The position numbers were made by a program, and so were the translations under genes. The notes below the pieces were generated by a model. It did no database searches and was not told the DNA's origin. It saw only the letters and a program-made list of their open reading frames with translations. A stretch of 64,000 bases of DNA from Hofstenia miamia (Eukaryota > Xenacoelomorpha > Acoela): positions 391,841 to 455,840 of the forward strand of contig SCFE01000035.1 of assembly GCA_004352715.1 (NCBI GenBank), in the 5' to 3' direction. Position 1 is the first letter of the stretch; every line of letters starts with the position of its first letter. Positions 47,192-58,275 of this stretch are shown here, piece after piece.

Positions 47192-48274
47192 TACAAGGAC
47201 AACTTAATTTAAGTTATCCTTGATATATATCGAAATGTACGTCCTAACCAGCTCCACTATTTTTTGTTTTTTTCGGATTTATCACATGTGGATCCACTTC
47301 AATGTCCAAAACAAAATGATATACTTTTCAATATGCTAATATTATAATTAATAGTAGGTCATATTTGGAAACTTATTGCTCCATTAGTTTTTTGTTATTG
47401 ATACAGTTTATTTAAACAAATGGTGCAAAATTATAGCAAAATTAATGAGCTCATGAAATTCGCTTAATCAATTTTAATATGTGAGCTATAAGCGTTAAAA
47501 AATTGTTTATAGGATCATGAGAAATTTTCAAAAATCCCCAGGCTGTTTAAGGTTTTATAAACAACGTTTTATTTAATTATTCTTGATAACATCGACCGTT
47601 ATATACAAAAGCAGCAATTACTATTAATATACATAAATTTACATCTGATGTATACATGTAATGTAGCATAATCCCATTAAAAACAAAAAGAAATCAAGAT
47701 CGAACATTTTATTCAGAACATAAAACTCTGATTTACTTGTTTATCATTTAATAGAATTAGCCATCCCAATTTTAGCACGCGACCATTAGCCACGCAGACA
47801 TATTCTAAGTGGACTGAAGAAATTGATAAGCGACAGGTACTTTTTTATCAATAAATATGTTTGTTACGAATTAGTATAAATATGTACAAAGAGTATGTTG
47901 ATGGAAAATAATTCCTCGGAATTTAACTTATTGTTATCTGGTTTGATTATTAACTTATAATGTGCAGCTAAGCATTTCATGTGTGGAGCGATCACAAGGG
48001 TGTTGCAAGGGGATATTATGTGGTAGAAGCCTTGATTGATACCCGCATTTAAGTTAGGGATAAGCATAGGGCATTTTTCAATCATGCTTAGCTGGCTAGT
48101 GATCATTCAGTTTGCATATAGTAGTAAGTCCGAGATAGGTTTGTCAGCCAACCCTAGGTGTGTTGAATTATTACCTATTTTATTTTAGATCCAAATTTAT
48201 ACATCATAGGAGACCTATAATTGACCGTTTTATTTATTGTATTGTATTGTTAACTTTTTACTATTTTTGAGTGT

Positions 48275-48450
48275 AGGTTAGGAAGCTGCTTTAGTTTATA
48301 GTTAGTTTGTATATAGTTACTTTTATGTTGTCGCAGCTAGTGTCGCGCATTGTGCTATTTTACCTGTATTAAATGTAAGCTAGGAAGCTGCTCTAGTCAT
48401 TATGTAGTTTTTTTATTGTTTAGCAGCTAGTGTCAATGCATTGTTACTTG
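48275..48450 (+). repeat. Diverged tandem duplication, about 101-bp unit
   Basis: Two units begin GTAGGTTAGGAAGCTGCTTT (48275) and GTAAGCTAGGAAGCTGCTCT (48376). Both contain GCAGCTAGTGTC and GCATTGT. The origin is unknown; such repeats occur in LTRs and satellite fragments. Confidence 0.7.
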
Positions 48451-50671
48451 CTGTGTCATTTTGTTAACCCTACACAACATTGAGTGTGAGAGATAAGTCG
48501 AATTGTGACTGGTTTTTATTACCACTAATAGTTAGGGCATACATAATAAACATTGTCCTTGTGAGTGTGAGCTGAGTCGCTGGAATATGGAAACTTCGGA
48601 GAAGTGGATGGACTCTCGGATCCAGCTTCGGGCAGTTGCCCACTTCTGTAACATCGAACTGGAATCTCTTGGAGCTACCTAAACAGTAGTGGTTACTTAT
48701 GCTTACGTGGAATCTAATGTTAGTTAATTCTAGTGTAAAGTATAGCAGAGACAGAGGTTCGGAAAAGAGAGACATTACCCAGCATATGATAATCTGTAAT
48801 GGCTGTATAACTAAAGAGATACCGTCAAGAGCACATCTCAGCCTGGGTGATGATTCTACAGTAATATAATAAAACATTAGTGTTTTGAAACACAAGTGTT
48901 GCACATAATTACAAGGGAAAATTTTATTGGGTATTTGTGCAGCAATTCCCTAATGTGTGCGGCGCATTTGGGAGGGGGGAATTGATTGAGCTGTGAAATT
49001 TCAAGGCAGATGGTAACTATCTTGTCACGCAACACCTCCCTGATGTGTCCGACTGAGTAAGGTGCACCTTCAAAAAAACTTATACAATGATGCTAATCTC
49101 TGTTGTGGATGTCTCAAAATATTCTAGAGTTGACATTGCTGTGCTTTTGCCTAAAACGAATTTTTAGTTATAAACCTTATTTCTTCGATCATGAAGTGTT
49201 GCTTTGCATATAGAACAGCTAACGCCCAACTTCCAAGAATATTGAGATTTTAAGTTTGAAAATTGAAAATTCTGATTTTCTTAAATAAAAGGGTAATATA
49301 CTTCTTTTCGTTATTTTTAAGAAAACTTTGCGATGATCCCACTGGAAAATATGCTAGCATAAAGCTAGCGTATGTCTAGCTTCTTTAGTTAGCGTAAGCT
49401 AGCGTTTTTTGCAAACTTATTTACGCTTACTGATGTTAGCGCATTTATGCTAGCATTCACTAGTGCATTCGAAGCAACATTTTAGTCAAGATGATTGTAA
49501 TATACATGCTAATTAACAAAATAAATAAATTTGTCAAAGTTTTGCTAATTTAGACAAAAATTTTGTTGGAAAATACGGTTATTGTATTGAAAATCACTGT
49601 TCTTTTACAATGTTCGGGACTTCCTTCTGAGTAAAACGAAAGCTAGTGAAACATTCATTATGCGTGTTACATTGACATAATTTGAACGAATGAAAGAGAC
49701 ATATCTCTACAGTAATGTGCAAAAAATAGAATCTGAATTCACAATTAATTAAAAAATTAAAAACAGCCAATGCTACCTAATATATAATACAACATTTCTG
49801 GTTTCTTTTTTGTGAAATACCTTTTTTTGATTGATGAAAGTTTTATATACATATAGTCATGTATGCTCTATAAAAAAGAAAAAAATTTACACAACTCACA
49901 AATCAATTAAAGTTTTTCACAGACCGTTTATATATAGTAAAATTGTTTTTTTTAAATAGTCCAATGTCTTCTTCAATGTTACTTCTTTATTTCTGATTGT
50001 TTGATTGAATGTCATCTGTAAACACAAGCGAAATTGCTCGTCACTACGTAGATGGTCTTTTCCTGTATCCCACCTTTTCATTTGTATATTTTTCCTTACA
50101 ATAACGATAAGATAAACAGTGCTGTTAACAAATGCATGTGCAGGACTGTCTGCACAATTATATGAAAAACGATGCCATTTCTTAGACTGGATGGCTTGGA
50201 AGCTGCGTATGAAGCATAAAATAAAGATTTGTTTTCATCAGAAAATATTTCGCAATGAATTGGATTGCAGCAGCGACAATTTCAGTTCATTTCTAACAAC
50301 AAAAGAACTTATGTACTTTTAAAAATTGCCTTCACAAATACTAAGTTCTAAATATGAAATCGATTTTTGTTAGAACAATGCCCACACTCCTCTTAAGCTA
50401 TAAAAATTTAGAGTGTTTTGTAAAATTTTAAAATAAGGATATTTGGCAAATTGTGATTTCAGCATTGCAGGATTGAAAAAGCAATTACCTCAATAGATTT
50501 AGGATGGTGGAATTTTCTTAAGTAGCGTACACATTTATAACTTTGCGCTCAACTTTTTGGGTAATTATAAAGTTCATAGCAAAAATATTTTGCGTACCAC
50601 ACTTCAAACTTTGTGCACTTTTTGGTTGCACTATATTTATTGCCATTTTTTATAAATACTACTGTAACTAT

Positions 50672-51198
50672 TTAATGGTAAACTGTTATATTCAATAAGA
50701 CTATCTTTAAAGCTAAATATATGGTCCAACCAAAAATAAATGAAACGTAGACACGTAAAAAAATATACAGTACATACAGTTTACGAAATAAGTATTGGAA
50801 CCAAGCATCAAAATGCAGAAATTTTGTCATTAGCAAAGCTGTAATAGTAAGCATACCTACTAATTTAAACTGGATATTGTAATTTTTCCAGATTAATAAC
50901 AGCATTTTACTCAATACTTCTTGAATTAAATCCCCTATACTTACTCTATGTTCATTTTTACCCTGAATTAAATGTTGAAGCTTTAACAGAAAATGCACTT
51001 TATTTTGCAAATTGTCCAAATCGGAAGAAAGTGAAGACGGATGAGGATGGATTGAAGATGGTTATGTTTTTCCGATATTTTTCTGGATATCTTGAATAAT
51101 ATATGATTAATTAAGCTTGATTCTCTGCAAACTTCAAGACGGACAAAACGGTCAAGAAGACAGTTCAAAACGGCAATTTTTAATGCGATTAAAACCAA
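50672..51198 (-). pseudogene. Receptor-like (gustatory-receptor-like?) relic
   Basis: Two overlapping minus-strand frames give LDRFVRLEVCRESSLINHIL, then FKLVGMLTITALLMTKFLHF, AWFQYLFRKLYVLYIFLRVY and FIFGWTIYLALKIVLL. The run of three or four hydrophobic segments after a LQHLIQ...N-x-x-x-Q-F segment resembles the central part of arthropod gustatory receptors. A related copy of the first part lies inverted at 52378-52535, already with stop codons right after FVRLEVCR. The frame changes within the stretch, unless GGTAAAAATG near 50960 is a splice donor. It is weak but worth a profile search. Confidence 0.3.
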
Positions 51199-51424
51199 AT
51201 ATTAATTATGGTAATGCTTAATTACCTAAAAATTAGTCTATATTTACTATTGATATATTTAAACACATATTACTAGACGAAAATAGAATCAAGTTTGTGC
51301 AGCAATCTATTAAATATCATATATATAGATCAATCGGTTCCAACCTTTTATGTTACATTCCCCTTTGTCAATTTTGGAATTGAAACTATTCATTCCTCCT
51401 CTTAAGACGCTCTGAAAGTAGTTG

Positions 51425-51700
51425 TATACGCGGCGCAGAGGCTAGAGCTTGCCTATGCAACATGCAGTGAACACATTTGCTTCTTGGAGCTTACTTCTTT
51501 ACAGAAGCTTGAAAGCCTGAAAAACACCCAACATTGCTGGTGCACCATCAGTACAGCAGCCAGCAAGATTTTGCCATTCCAAATTCTCCGACACAAAAGA
51601 GGCTGAAATTTTCTCCAGAACGTCTGCCGCTTTTGTAGTCGTCTCAAGAGGAGAGCAATAAAGAAACTCTTTAATGCATCATTGCAAACACTATCAACGT
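51425..51700 (-). pseudogene. hAT-superfamily (ZBED5-like) transposase fragment
   Basis: The minus-strand translation reads KEFLYCSPLETTTKAADVLE, then NLEWQNLAGCCTDGAPAML, then a stop after FQAFKLL, then in another frame KCVHCMLHRQALASA. The blocks [E-F-L-F-C-x-x-L-x-T-T-T], [C-T-D-G-A-P-A-M] and [H-C-x-L-H-R-Q-A-L-A] are the signature order of ZBED5/FAM200/SCAND3-type hAT transposases. The aspartate of CTDGAPAM is a catalytic residue in this superfamily. Only about 90 codons survive. It sits near the middle of the GCTAGC-ended element. Confidence 0.8.
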
Positions 51701-53799
51701 TGCCCTCATCAAATGGAATGTTAACTGTGTCGATAGCATTAAAACTCATTGAATAGATATACAAAGATGCTCTACTCCATTAATTATAATAGTCGATTGC
51801 AAAAGTGTGAATTTTGATATTTTTGGACGATGCAGAGATTCCAGTTTTATTTGAGACAAAAAAAATAGTTTCACATGGAGCTGATCAGTCCATCCATTTT
51901 GATATATAGTGCTTATCAATACGGTAAATAATCACAGAGCAATACAGTTTCGAAATGCGTTTGTTGAAAAAGTCAAATAGAAACTCTCAAGTAATAATTA
52001 ACAAAAGTAATAATTATCCACCAGAATATAGTAATCATAAATGCAAATTTATGTTGCAATATAGAGCCAAAGAAGCTCTCCAAATGCTGAAAACAGCTAA
52101 GCAAAATTCGAGAATACTGACTGTTTAAATTTTTATAAGTCTTTAAATTCAAATGCCACCTCTGTACCAGAGAAAGTCTTCTACTAACGTTGAAGGGATA
52201 AAAAGTTGTAGACGTATTATCTATATGATATTCAATAGATTGTTACACAAACTTGATTTCATTTTTGTGTAGCAGTATGTGTTCCCATATTTGAATAGCA
52301 TATAGACTTAGATTTTTTAGATAATTAGGCATCGCCATGACCAAATTTGGTTTTTAATCGAGCTAAAAAGTGTTGTTTTGTCCGTCTTGAAGTTTGCAGA
52401 TAATTGTAGATGAAGTTGCCACTTTTTTTAAATAATTTAGTATAATTTCAAATATAATAATCAAAATACGCCTATCAATAACGAAAAAAAATAACCGTTT
52501 TTAATCCATCCTCGTCTGCCTTCACTTTCGCATGTAAACAATACTCTACTGAGAAGTGAAAGTGTGTGATTTGAGCATGTCAAATGTACTGTATTGCGTA
52601 TAATTGGTGCATGCAACATAGAGGTAATATTTAATATGATAATTTAGATGCATATACGTATTTAACAAACCAATAATACCAATAATAGTCAAATAGCAGC
52701 GACATTCTTGCCATGGAAATAATAACATTTTACAATTTTGGTAAATAAAAATTCAAAAAATACACGTTTGCTGACACATTAATGATTTAATATTTATACT
52801 AATAACTGACTAATTAATTTAATAAATAGAAAGTTATTTACAGCCCCATCTATTTATTAACCATAATTCAATAGTCTCCAGCACAAGATAAAACTGTTTA
52901 CAATTTTGTATCATTGGATAATCAACTGCCTCATCCTTCTATCATTAAAATTCATGCTTATAATCATTTATTTTAAATGATTTAATATGTTCTTTAAGTT
53001 CTTTTCGCTAATTTTAAAAAATAACAAATGTCCCACTGCGTGTTTTTAGATTAATAAATTTAGTAATGCAATAATTCTAAATGTAATTATGTTTTGATAC
53101 ATAAAAACTAAATTGTAATGAATATTGCTAAAAAATAAAAATAAAATATCGAATCTCCATGGAAACAAAATGTTTACATTTCCTTCAAATAAACATGAGC
53201 TACAAAAACTAATATGTCAATTGAACATGTGCGAAAAATTGATTGCAGACGTTTACTGATACTTACTACAAACAAATTTAATAATGGAAAAAATTATGCC
53301 AAATGTAAACAATTAAAATAATGATAGAGGTGAAAACAATTGGATTTTTGTAAAAAATAAGTAACGCTGTTTTATATTAAAGTGACTTCCGAAATCAATT
53401 ATACATTAGCTTCTGCATGCAATTTTAATAGATTAACTATCCTTTGTAAAAATATCAAGTTAGTTGCAGAAATAATTACACAAGCGTAGTCAAGCTATTA
53501 TTCCATTGTTTTTATAGCTAAGTTATCAATTCCGTCTCCAGTCAAAGTTGGCATTAGGCCATTAGCCTTAATATGCTAGAAAAACGCTAGTGTTAGTGAA
53601 GTGAGCACTTCATATATATTATAAAATATTCAATATTCTAGATTTAAAAAAATAATCTTATAGTGTATACATGTTGAATTTTCGAAATATGATGATGATT
53701 CCGATAAATTTTAAAAAAATTGTAACCTAGCTGTCCTTAGCATAATCTAGCTAGCGTTTTGCTATATAGCTAGCGCATTTTTCAGTAGGATTTGCCATG

Positions 53800-54587
53800 T
53801 ACTGCTGTGACAAAGTCCCACGGGAAGAAATGAAGACAACTTCATATTGTCTACAATTTCACTAAGTTAATGTAATACATTAGTAAGATATTCAAATGAT
53901 AAATTTTGATGTTTCGTTATCACTAGAACACGAATAATATTTGGCAAAAACCTTCAAAATAGTCACTATATAATTTTATTTAATAACTAAATAAACATCC
54001 TGATAAATTATATTTACAACATCATTAAGCAGTTGTATACAGTTTTTGCAAACTATGTTGCTACTATATAATATATTCTAGGAATTTTAACGATAGTTTT
54101 GTATACATGTGGCCAACTATTAAAGTTGCTGAAAAATGCCGAAACAATTAAAATAGTTAAAAATAGTTTTTACTAAAATGAATTGATTGACCCTAAAAAC
54201 CAGTTATTCTGGCGTCTCAAGACTTACTAGACATTTTTAGCCTTGGTCAAAAAGTCATTTTTCGGGTTCTAGTTATCACTAAGGCAACCAAAATGTAACA
54301 AATAAAATCTTTAAATGTAAACTAATTATTGCAAAAATTAATGTATGTACAAAATACGTAAGCTTTCTTATTCAAAAGTACAGTCCCGCTCATAAGCATT
54401 GCAACACTCATCTTCACAATTTATTTCTGCAATAATTAACACAATATTTTTGGCACTAGGCTCAAGTGTTTCATTGCGAATTCAAAATTTCATGTAATCT
54501 TTTCATCAGAAATTGAATTTTCTTCCTATTCACCTGTGAAGGGACAGCATAAAAACTGTCTCCATAAATATAGATGCTATGTAAATT
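53800..54587. other. Intergenic; no gene seen
   Basis: It is AT-rich sequence between the GCTAGC-ended element and the right inverted arm. Confidence 0.5.
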
Positions 54588-55688
54588 ATTGCGTTATAAT
54601 TTATACTTTTATATAGAAACATCTATTTATGGCCCCATCCTAAAATTAAATGTGCTAAAATTATGCATTGTTAACAAAACAGAATATTGAATAGAGATAT
54701 TAGACACATATTTTAGTTTAGCAGGTAAATATAATCGGAAATATTAAATCAAATTGGTCTTAGTTTTAGTTGAAATTGAAAAGTTAGTCCCGGTTTCGTA
54801 CCGATCCTATCTCATGCTTTTTTTTTACAGTACCACCACTTGTCTAATGGGTCAGGTATCAGGACCAGTAGTGCAACAATTTCTTCAAGACTCTATTGTG
54901 TTGTGAAATCTGGCGCGAGGAAAAACATTAATACATAGACTATTAACCCTCAGAATACCAAGGGTGATTATTTCATTCACCTCTGCAATAAAAATGTTCA
55001 CAACTAATATTGTTCGACGATTTACGCTGCCATATTGCATGACTTTTCTTGTTTGTCCATGGTCATCATCTTCCTGCATTAGACGTTTTCTGGCATTCCA
55101 CATGAGTAAAAAAAATTAAAATTTATTAATCAGAAATTGAATAAGATGAAGTGAACTCCTTCAGGAACAAGGGTGATTACTTCAATCACCTCTACGAATT
55201 TAACTATCAAATCTAAGCTTCTCTTCTTCAATGAACGGAAATTCAATAAACGCTCATTTAGTTTTACCGTTTCTTCTTCATGATTGTGGGTGATTGAAAA
55301 AATCGCCATTGATCACCAACTTTACTCAAAAGTAATGTATAGCTAATATATTATCTAAAAATCATTATCTTAGTTAAAGGAAGTATAAAACTAGTTACAA
55401 ATATAATGTATATAGACGTTCTTAATTACTGTGAGGTTCGTGTTTCGATCAAATTGGGTGATTGAAATAATCACCCTTGGTTTTCAACGTATGTGCAATA
55501 CCTTGGTCTTCTGAGGGTAAATTGTACTAAATTACATTTAATTTGCATTGGCAGTTGGTCAATCTTTAGAATTAATTTTTTTCTGTAACATTTAGAAAAT
55601 AAAATTTGAAATTATTCGTGAATAGAAAAAGAGGTGTAGAAATTGGGGTGTCTTATCAATAACTTTTAAACTTGTAATTTTTAGTGCA
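54588..55688 (-). repeat. Right arm of the 1-kb inverted repeat pair
   Basis: It is the inverse partner of 42027-43059. It holds four matching palindromic motifs near 54962, 55171, 55288 and 55456 (for example GGGTGATTGAAATAATCACC), in positions equivalent to those of the left arm. The minus-strand frame here (DDDHGQTRKVMQYGSVNRR, then NEIITLGILRVNS) is longer than in the left arm, which has lost one T. Confidence 0.8.
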
Positions 55689-55796
55689 AGTACTTTAACA
55701 ATCATTAATTTGTAGAATGCCTTAATATTTATATTTATGGGGGATATTAAATAAAAACACCTAAAAACAACACCATTCATTCTTTAAAGGAATTAT

Positions 55797-56190
55797 AATC
55801 TGAATTTACAATAAAGAATAATCGTATTTATGTGTATGTATGTTTTTCTTTCTCGTTCTTGAAACTTTATACTAATGCCGTCATGAAATTTTCATTTTGT
55901 TCAATGCCTATGATGAAGAGATATCATAATTTTAACACAATATTCAGTTTTTACAATGATTTGATTAATTCAGTCTACAAATGAGCAAGAAAAGTGGCAA
56001 ACCATAAAAAATGGAAAAAATGTATAAAGTGGAAAAGCTATGGAAATGTCTACAAATGTGCAAAAAAGATGCAAACCATAAAAATAGAAAAAAATGTATA
56101 AAATGTAAAAGCCATGGAAAAGTCTACAAATGTGCAAAAAAGTGACAAACCATATAGAGTGAAAAAATGTATTAAGTCGGCAGTAATGCA
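55797..56190 (+). repeat. Dispersed repeat shared with the Polinton derivative (11766-12140)
   Basis: It carries the same landmarks as the copy at 11766, then a tandem-like tail of TCTACAAATGTGCAAAAAAG units. No Polinton terminus is seen here. It may be an internal Polinton fragment or a separate repeat that inserted into the Polinton derivative. Confidence 0.75.
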
Positions 56191-57165
56191 AAAGAGGACC
56201 AGCATGTAAAGCATGGATGATTATTACACAATATTTGATTTAAAAAATTGTCGAATTTTTACAACTGTAGGACATATTTATGCAGTGTTTTCATACCTCC
56301 AACTTTAGTTAGCATTGAGGGACTTTTCCACCTGTTAGATGAGGCCTCAAACATTTGCAAGAAATATAAAATATTAAATAAGCAATCTTTGATACAATAT
56401 GAAAAGAAAATTAAACTTTCTGTGAACTTCAATAAGAATTTTTCTATTTATTTACGCAAGCTTATCAAATATTTTTCAAAGTTCTTCTAGCCCTGTACAA
56501 AGTTTTCGAATGCAAATGTACACGTCATTTTTCTATAGTGCTGTGTTAATGTAATGTTACTTTTGTGTATTCTAAAACTTTGGAATCACTAAATTATTTT
56601 TATTGATGTATACAAATGCATAAATATATTATACAAAACCAGTTTTTTAAAGGATCTGGATATGTTAAGTCTTTGTGTGGAATCATAGTTATTGATGTCA
56701 CGTAATTCATGCTACTAATTGCAATGGAGTGGTTAATGACGAAATCATCTGTGCACGCATTATTTTCTCAAATGAAAAACATTTAAATTCATGGATTTCT
56801 GCATTCACATATATACTTCTAAAATGACTATTAATTTTCCATTAATAGCCCAAAACTAATGTTTCATCTTCGCTATTTCCATTAATGCATTTTAAGATTA
56901 TTTTCCATTAAATAAAAAAGAATTTTTGAGAAGCCCTGGCTTTAAGTGGTGTGAACTGAATGAATTGCATTTCTATTATACTTCAAAAATTTCTTACTTA
57001 TATTAAGAATAATTTCAATGAGAAGAGTGCTATCACTGTATGTATGCGTATTTTTCTTTTTGATGTAAGTGCGCCATGATATGTACACAGAAATTTATTT
57101 TTAGAGTAAGTGTGCATTCCCAGAGTCTAAGGGCCAGGAGTGGCTGGGAGGGCTAGAGTCCCCCC
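56191..57165. other. Unannotated stretch with one unrecognised open frame
   Basis: An 80-codon plus-strand frame at 56248-56490 (SIEGLFHLLDEASNICKKYK, then a lysine-rich end) follows the dispersed repeat. It is not recognised. Confidence 0.25.
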
Positions 57166-57579
57166 CTGGTGTTCTGTGGCCAAGGCAATTTTCGTGGCCT
57201 TAGCCGACTGTGCAGAATAAATGTTGACCTTAGCCGGCCGTTTGCCGTAAGTCTCTGGTCGTAATGCTTTAGCCGTAGCAGGCGGTTAGATGTGATTTTT
57301 TTCCGCCGCTTTTTCTTCTACTAAGTGAAATACTATAATTTTCAATGGAACGATTAAGACATGCTCATACTTCGAAAAATTAAAAAAAATGCTTAAAGCA
57401 ACAAAATTTTAAAACAAAAATAAAAATAAAAATAATGGAAATAAAATGGTCAATATAATGTTCAGAAGTGAATATTTGCGCGATTTTGGCCATAAAATAA
57501 AATATTTGTCCGCAGCCGGCCGTTGGCGTTGAATGCGGCTATGGCTAACTAAAATTAGGACGTGGCCGCGGAACACTAG
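57166..57579. mobile_element. GC-rich hAT-like MITE, 414 bp
   Basis: The ends are CTGGTGTTCTGTGGCCA and the inverse TGGCCGCGGAACACTAG. Subterminal words are TTAGCCGGCCGTTTGCC, TTAGCCGACTG and GCAGCCGGCCGTTGGCG. It is much richer in GC than its surroundings. Both flanks are C runs (about six C on each side), so the target duplication cannot be read exactly. It is non-coding. The TGTTC...GAACA ends recall hAT MITEs. Confidence 0.65.
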
Positions 57580-58253
57580 CCCCCCTCTCCAATAATATCC
57601 CAGGTGGCACTTATTTTTTCTTCAAATACTTTTAAAATTAAGATATTCAAGCTTTGTATAGGAAGGATCTCATTTCTGCCCCTCCAATAATAATATTGTT
57701 CTTTATCTTCTATGCGTGCCTTTGCTATATTTTAAATCTAACTTAGTGGCATTTGTATCAAATCAAAAATTATATTTGTATGTGACTGCTACATATCATA
57801 AAACAAAACGAAACCAAGAATCATAGTGTAATTTAAGCAATGCGCAATGGTTCGGGAACTATATTAAAAAATTGAGTGCACTTATAGCAATTATTTCCAA
57901 ATTTAAACAAAAAATAATAATGCGCCTAATTTTTAACAACCCCGAAGTTGTTAGTCGTAGAGACCCGAGTAGTCCCATGCACATTACCCAAAATTAGTAA
58001 AATATTTTTTATTGGGCCTAATAACGTTCTGAAATCTGTGGCTTCTTTGCTTCAATTATGATTTCAGACCATTGTCATTCAGTGACCAACTGAAATATGT
58101 TGTTCATAAAGAGCATGTAGAATATTTCTATTTAACATAAAATATGATGACTCAATACACATTGATTGCAATGATGTTATTATTTACAAGTTTTACCGGT
58201 AGTACTTGCATTTATTGTCAACTTTAATTATATAAATTTGCTTAACAATATTT

Positions 58254-58275
58254 AGTTATCGAAGTTCATTTCCTC
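58254..58275 (+). promoter_or_regulatory. 5' leader of the dipeptidase gene with possible splice acceptor
   Basis: AATATTTAG at 58247-58255 could be a 3' splice site placing a non-coding first exon further upstream. The 20-base leader TTATCGAAGTTCATTTCCTC then runs to the ATG. No TATA box or initiator could be chosen with confidence. Confidence 0.3.

Larger units (their letters stand above)
46700..49070. repeat. Degenerate element with repeated CTCCCTGATGTGTGCG-type motif
   Basis: Related words occur at 46767 (GGCTCCCAGATTGTGCGAGG), 46858 (CAACAGCTCCCTGGTGTGCG), 48941 (CAGCAATTCCCTAATGTGTG) and 49028 (CAACACCTCCCTGATGTGTC). They lie in unusually GC-rich pockets. The rest of the interval is AT-rich, with a TA array at 47159-47187, an N at 47158 and a tandem duplication at 48275-48450. 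I cannot assign an element family. Confidence 0.35.
49327..53798. mobile_element. 4.5-kb element with GCTAGC-rich inverted ends
   Basis: The left end at about 49335 reads TCCCACTGGAAAATATGCTA. The right end at about 53790, read inwards, is TCCTACTGAAAAATGCGCTA. Both continue into clusters of GCTAGC/CTAGCG words (49350-49460 and 53570-53775). The flanks TTTGCGAT (49327-49334) and TTTGCCAT (53791-53798) agree at 7 of 8 positions, a candidate 8-bp target duplication, though two extra bases lie at the left junction. The inside contains a hAT transposase relic, which fits an 8-bp duplication, but the termini are not typical hAT ends, so ownership is uncertain. Confidence 0.5.

Noticed and set aside
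48470-48904. 144-codon minus-strand open frame
   Set aside because: Composition and hydrophobicity are irregular, no family is recognised, and it lies in repeat-like DNA next to a tandem duplication. It is probably a chance frame.
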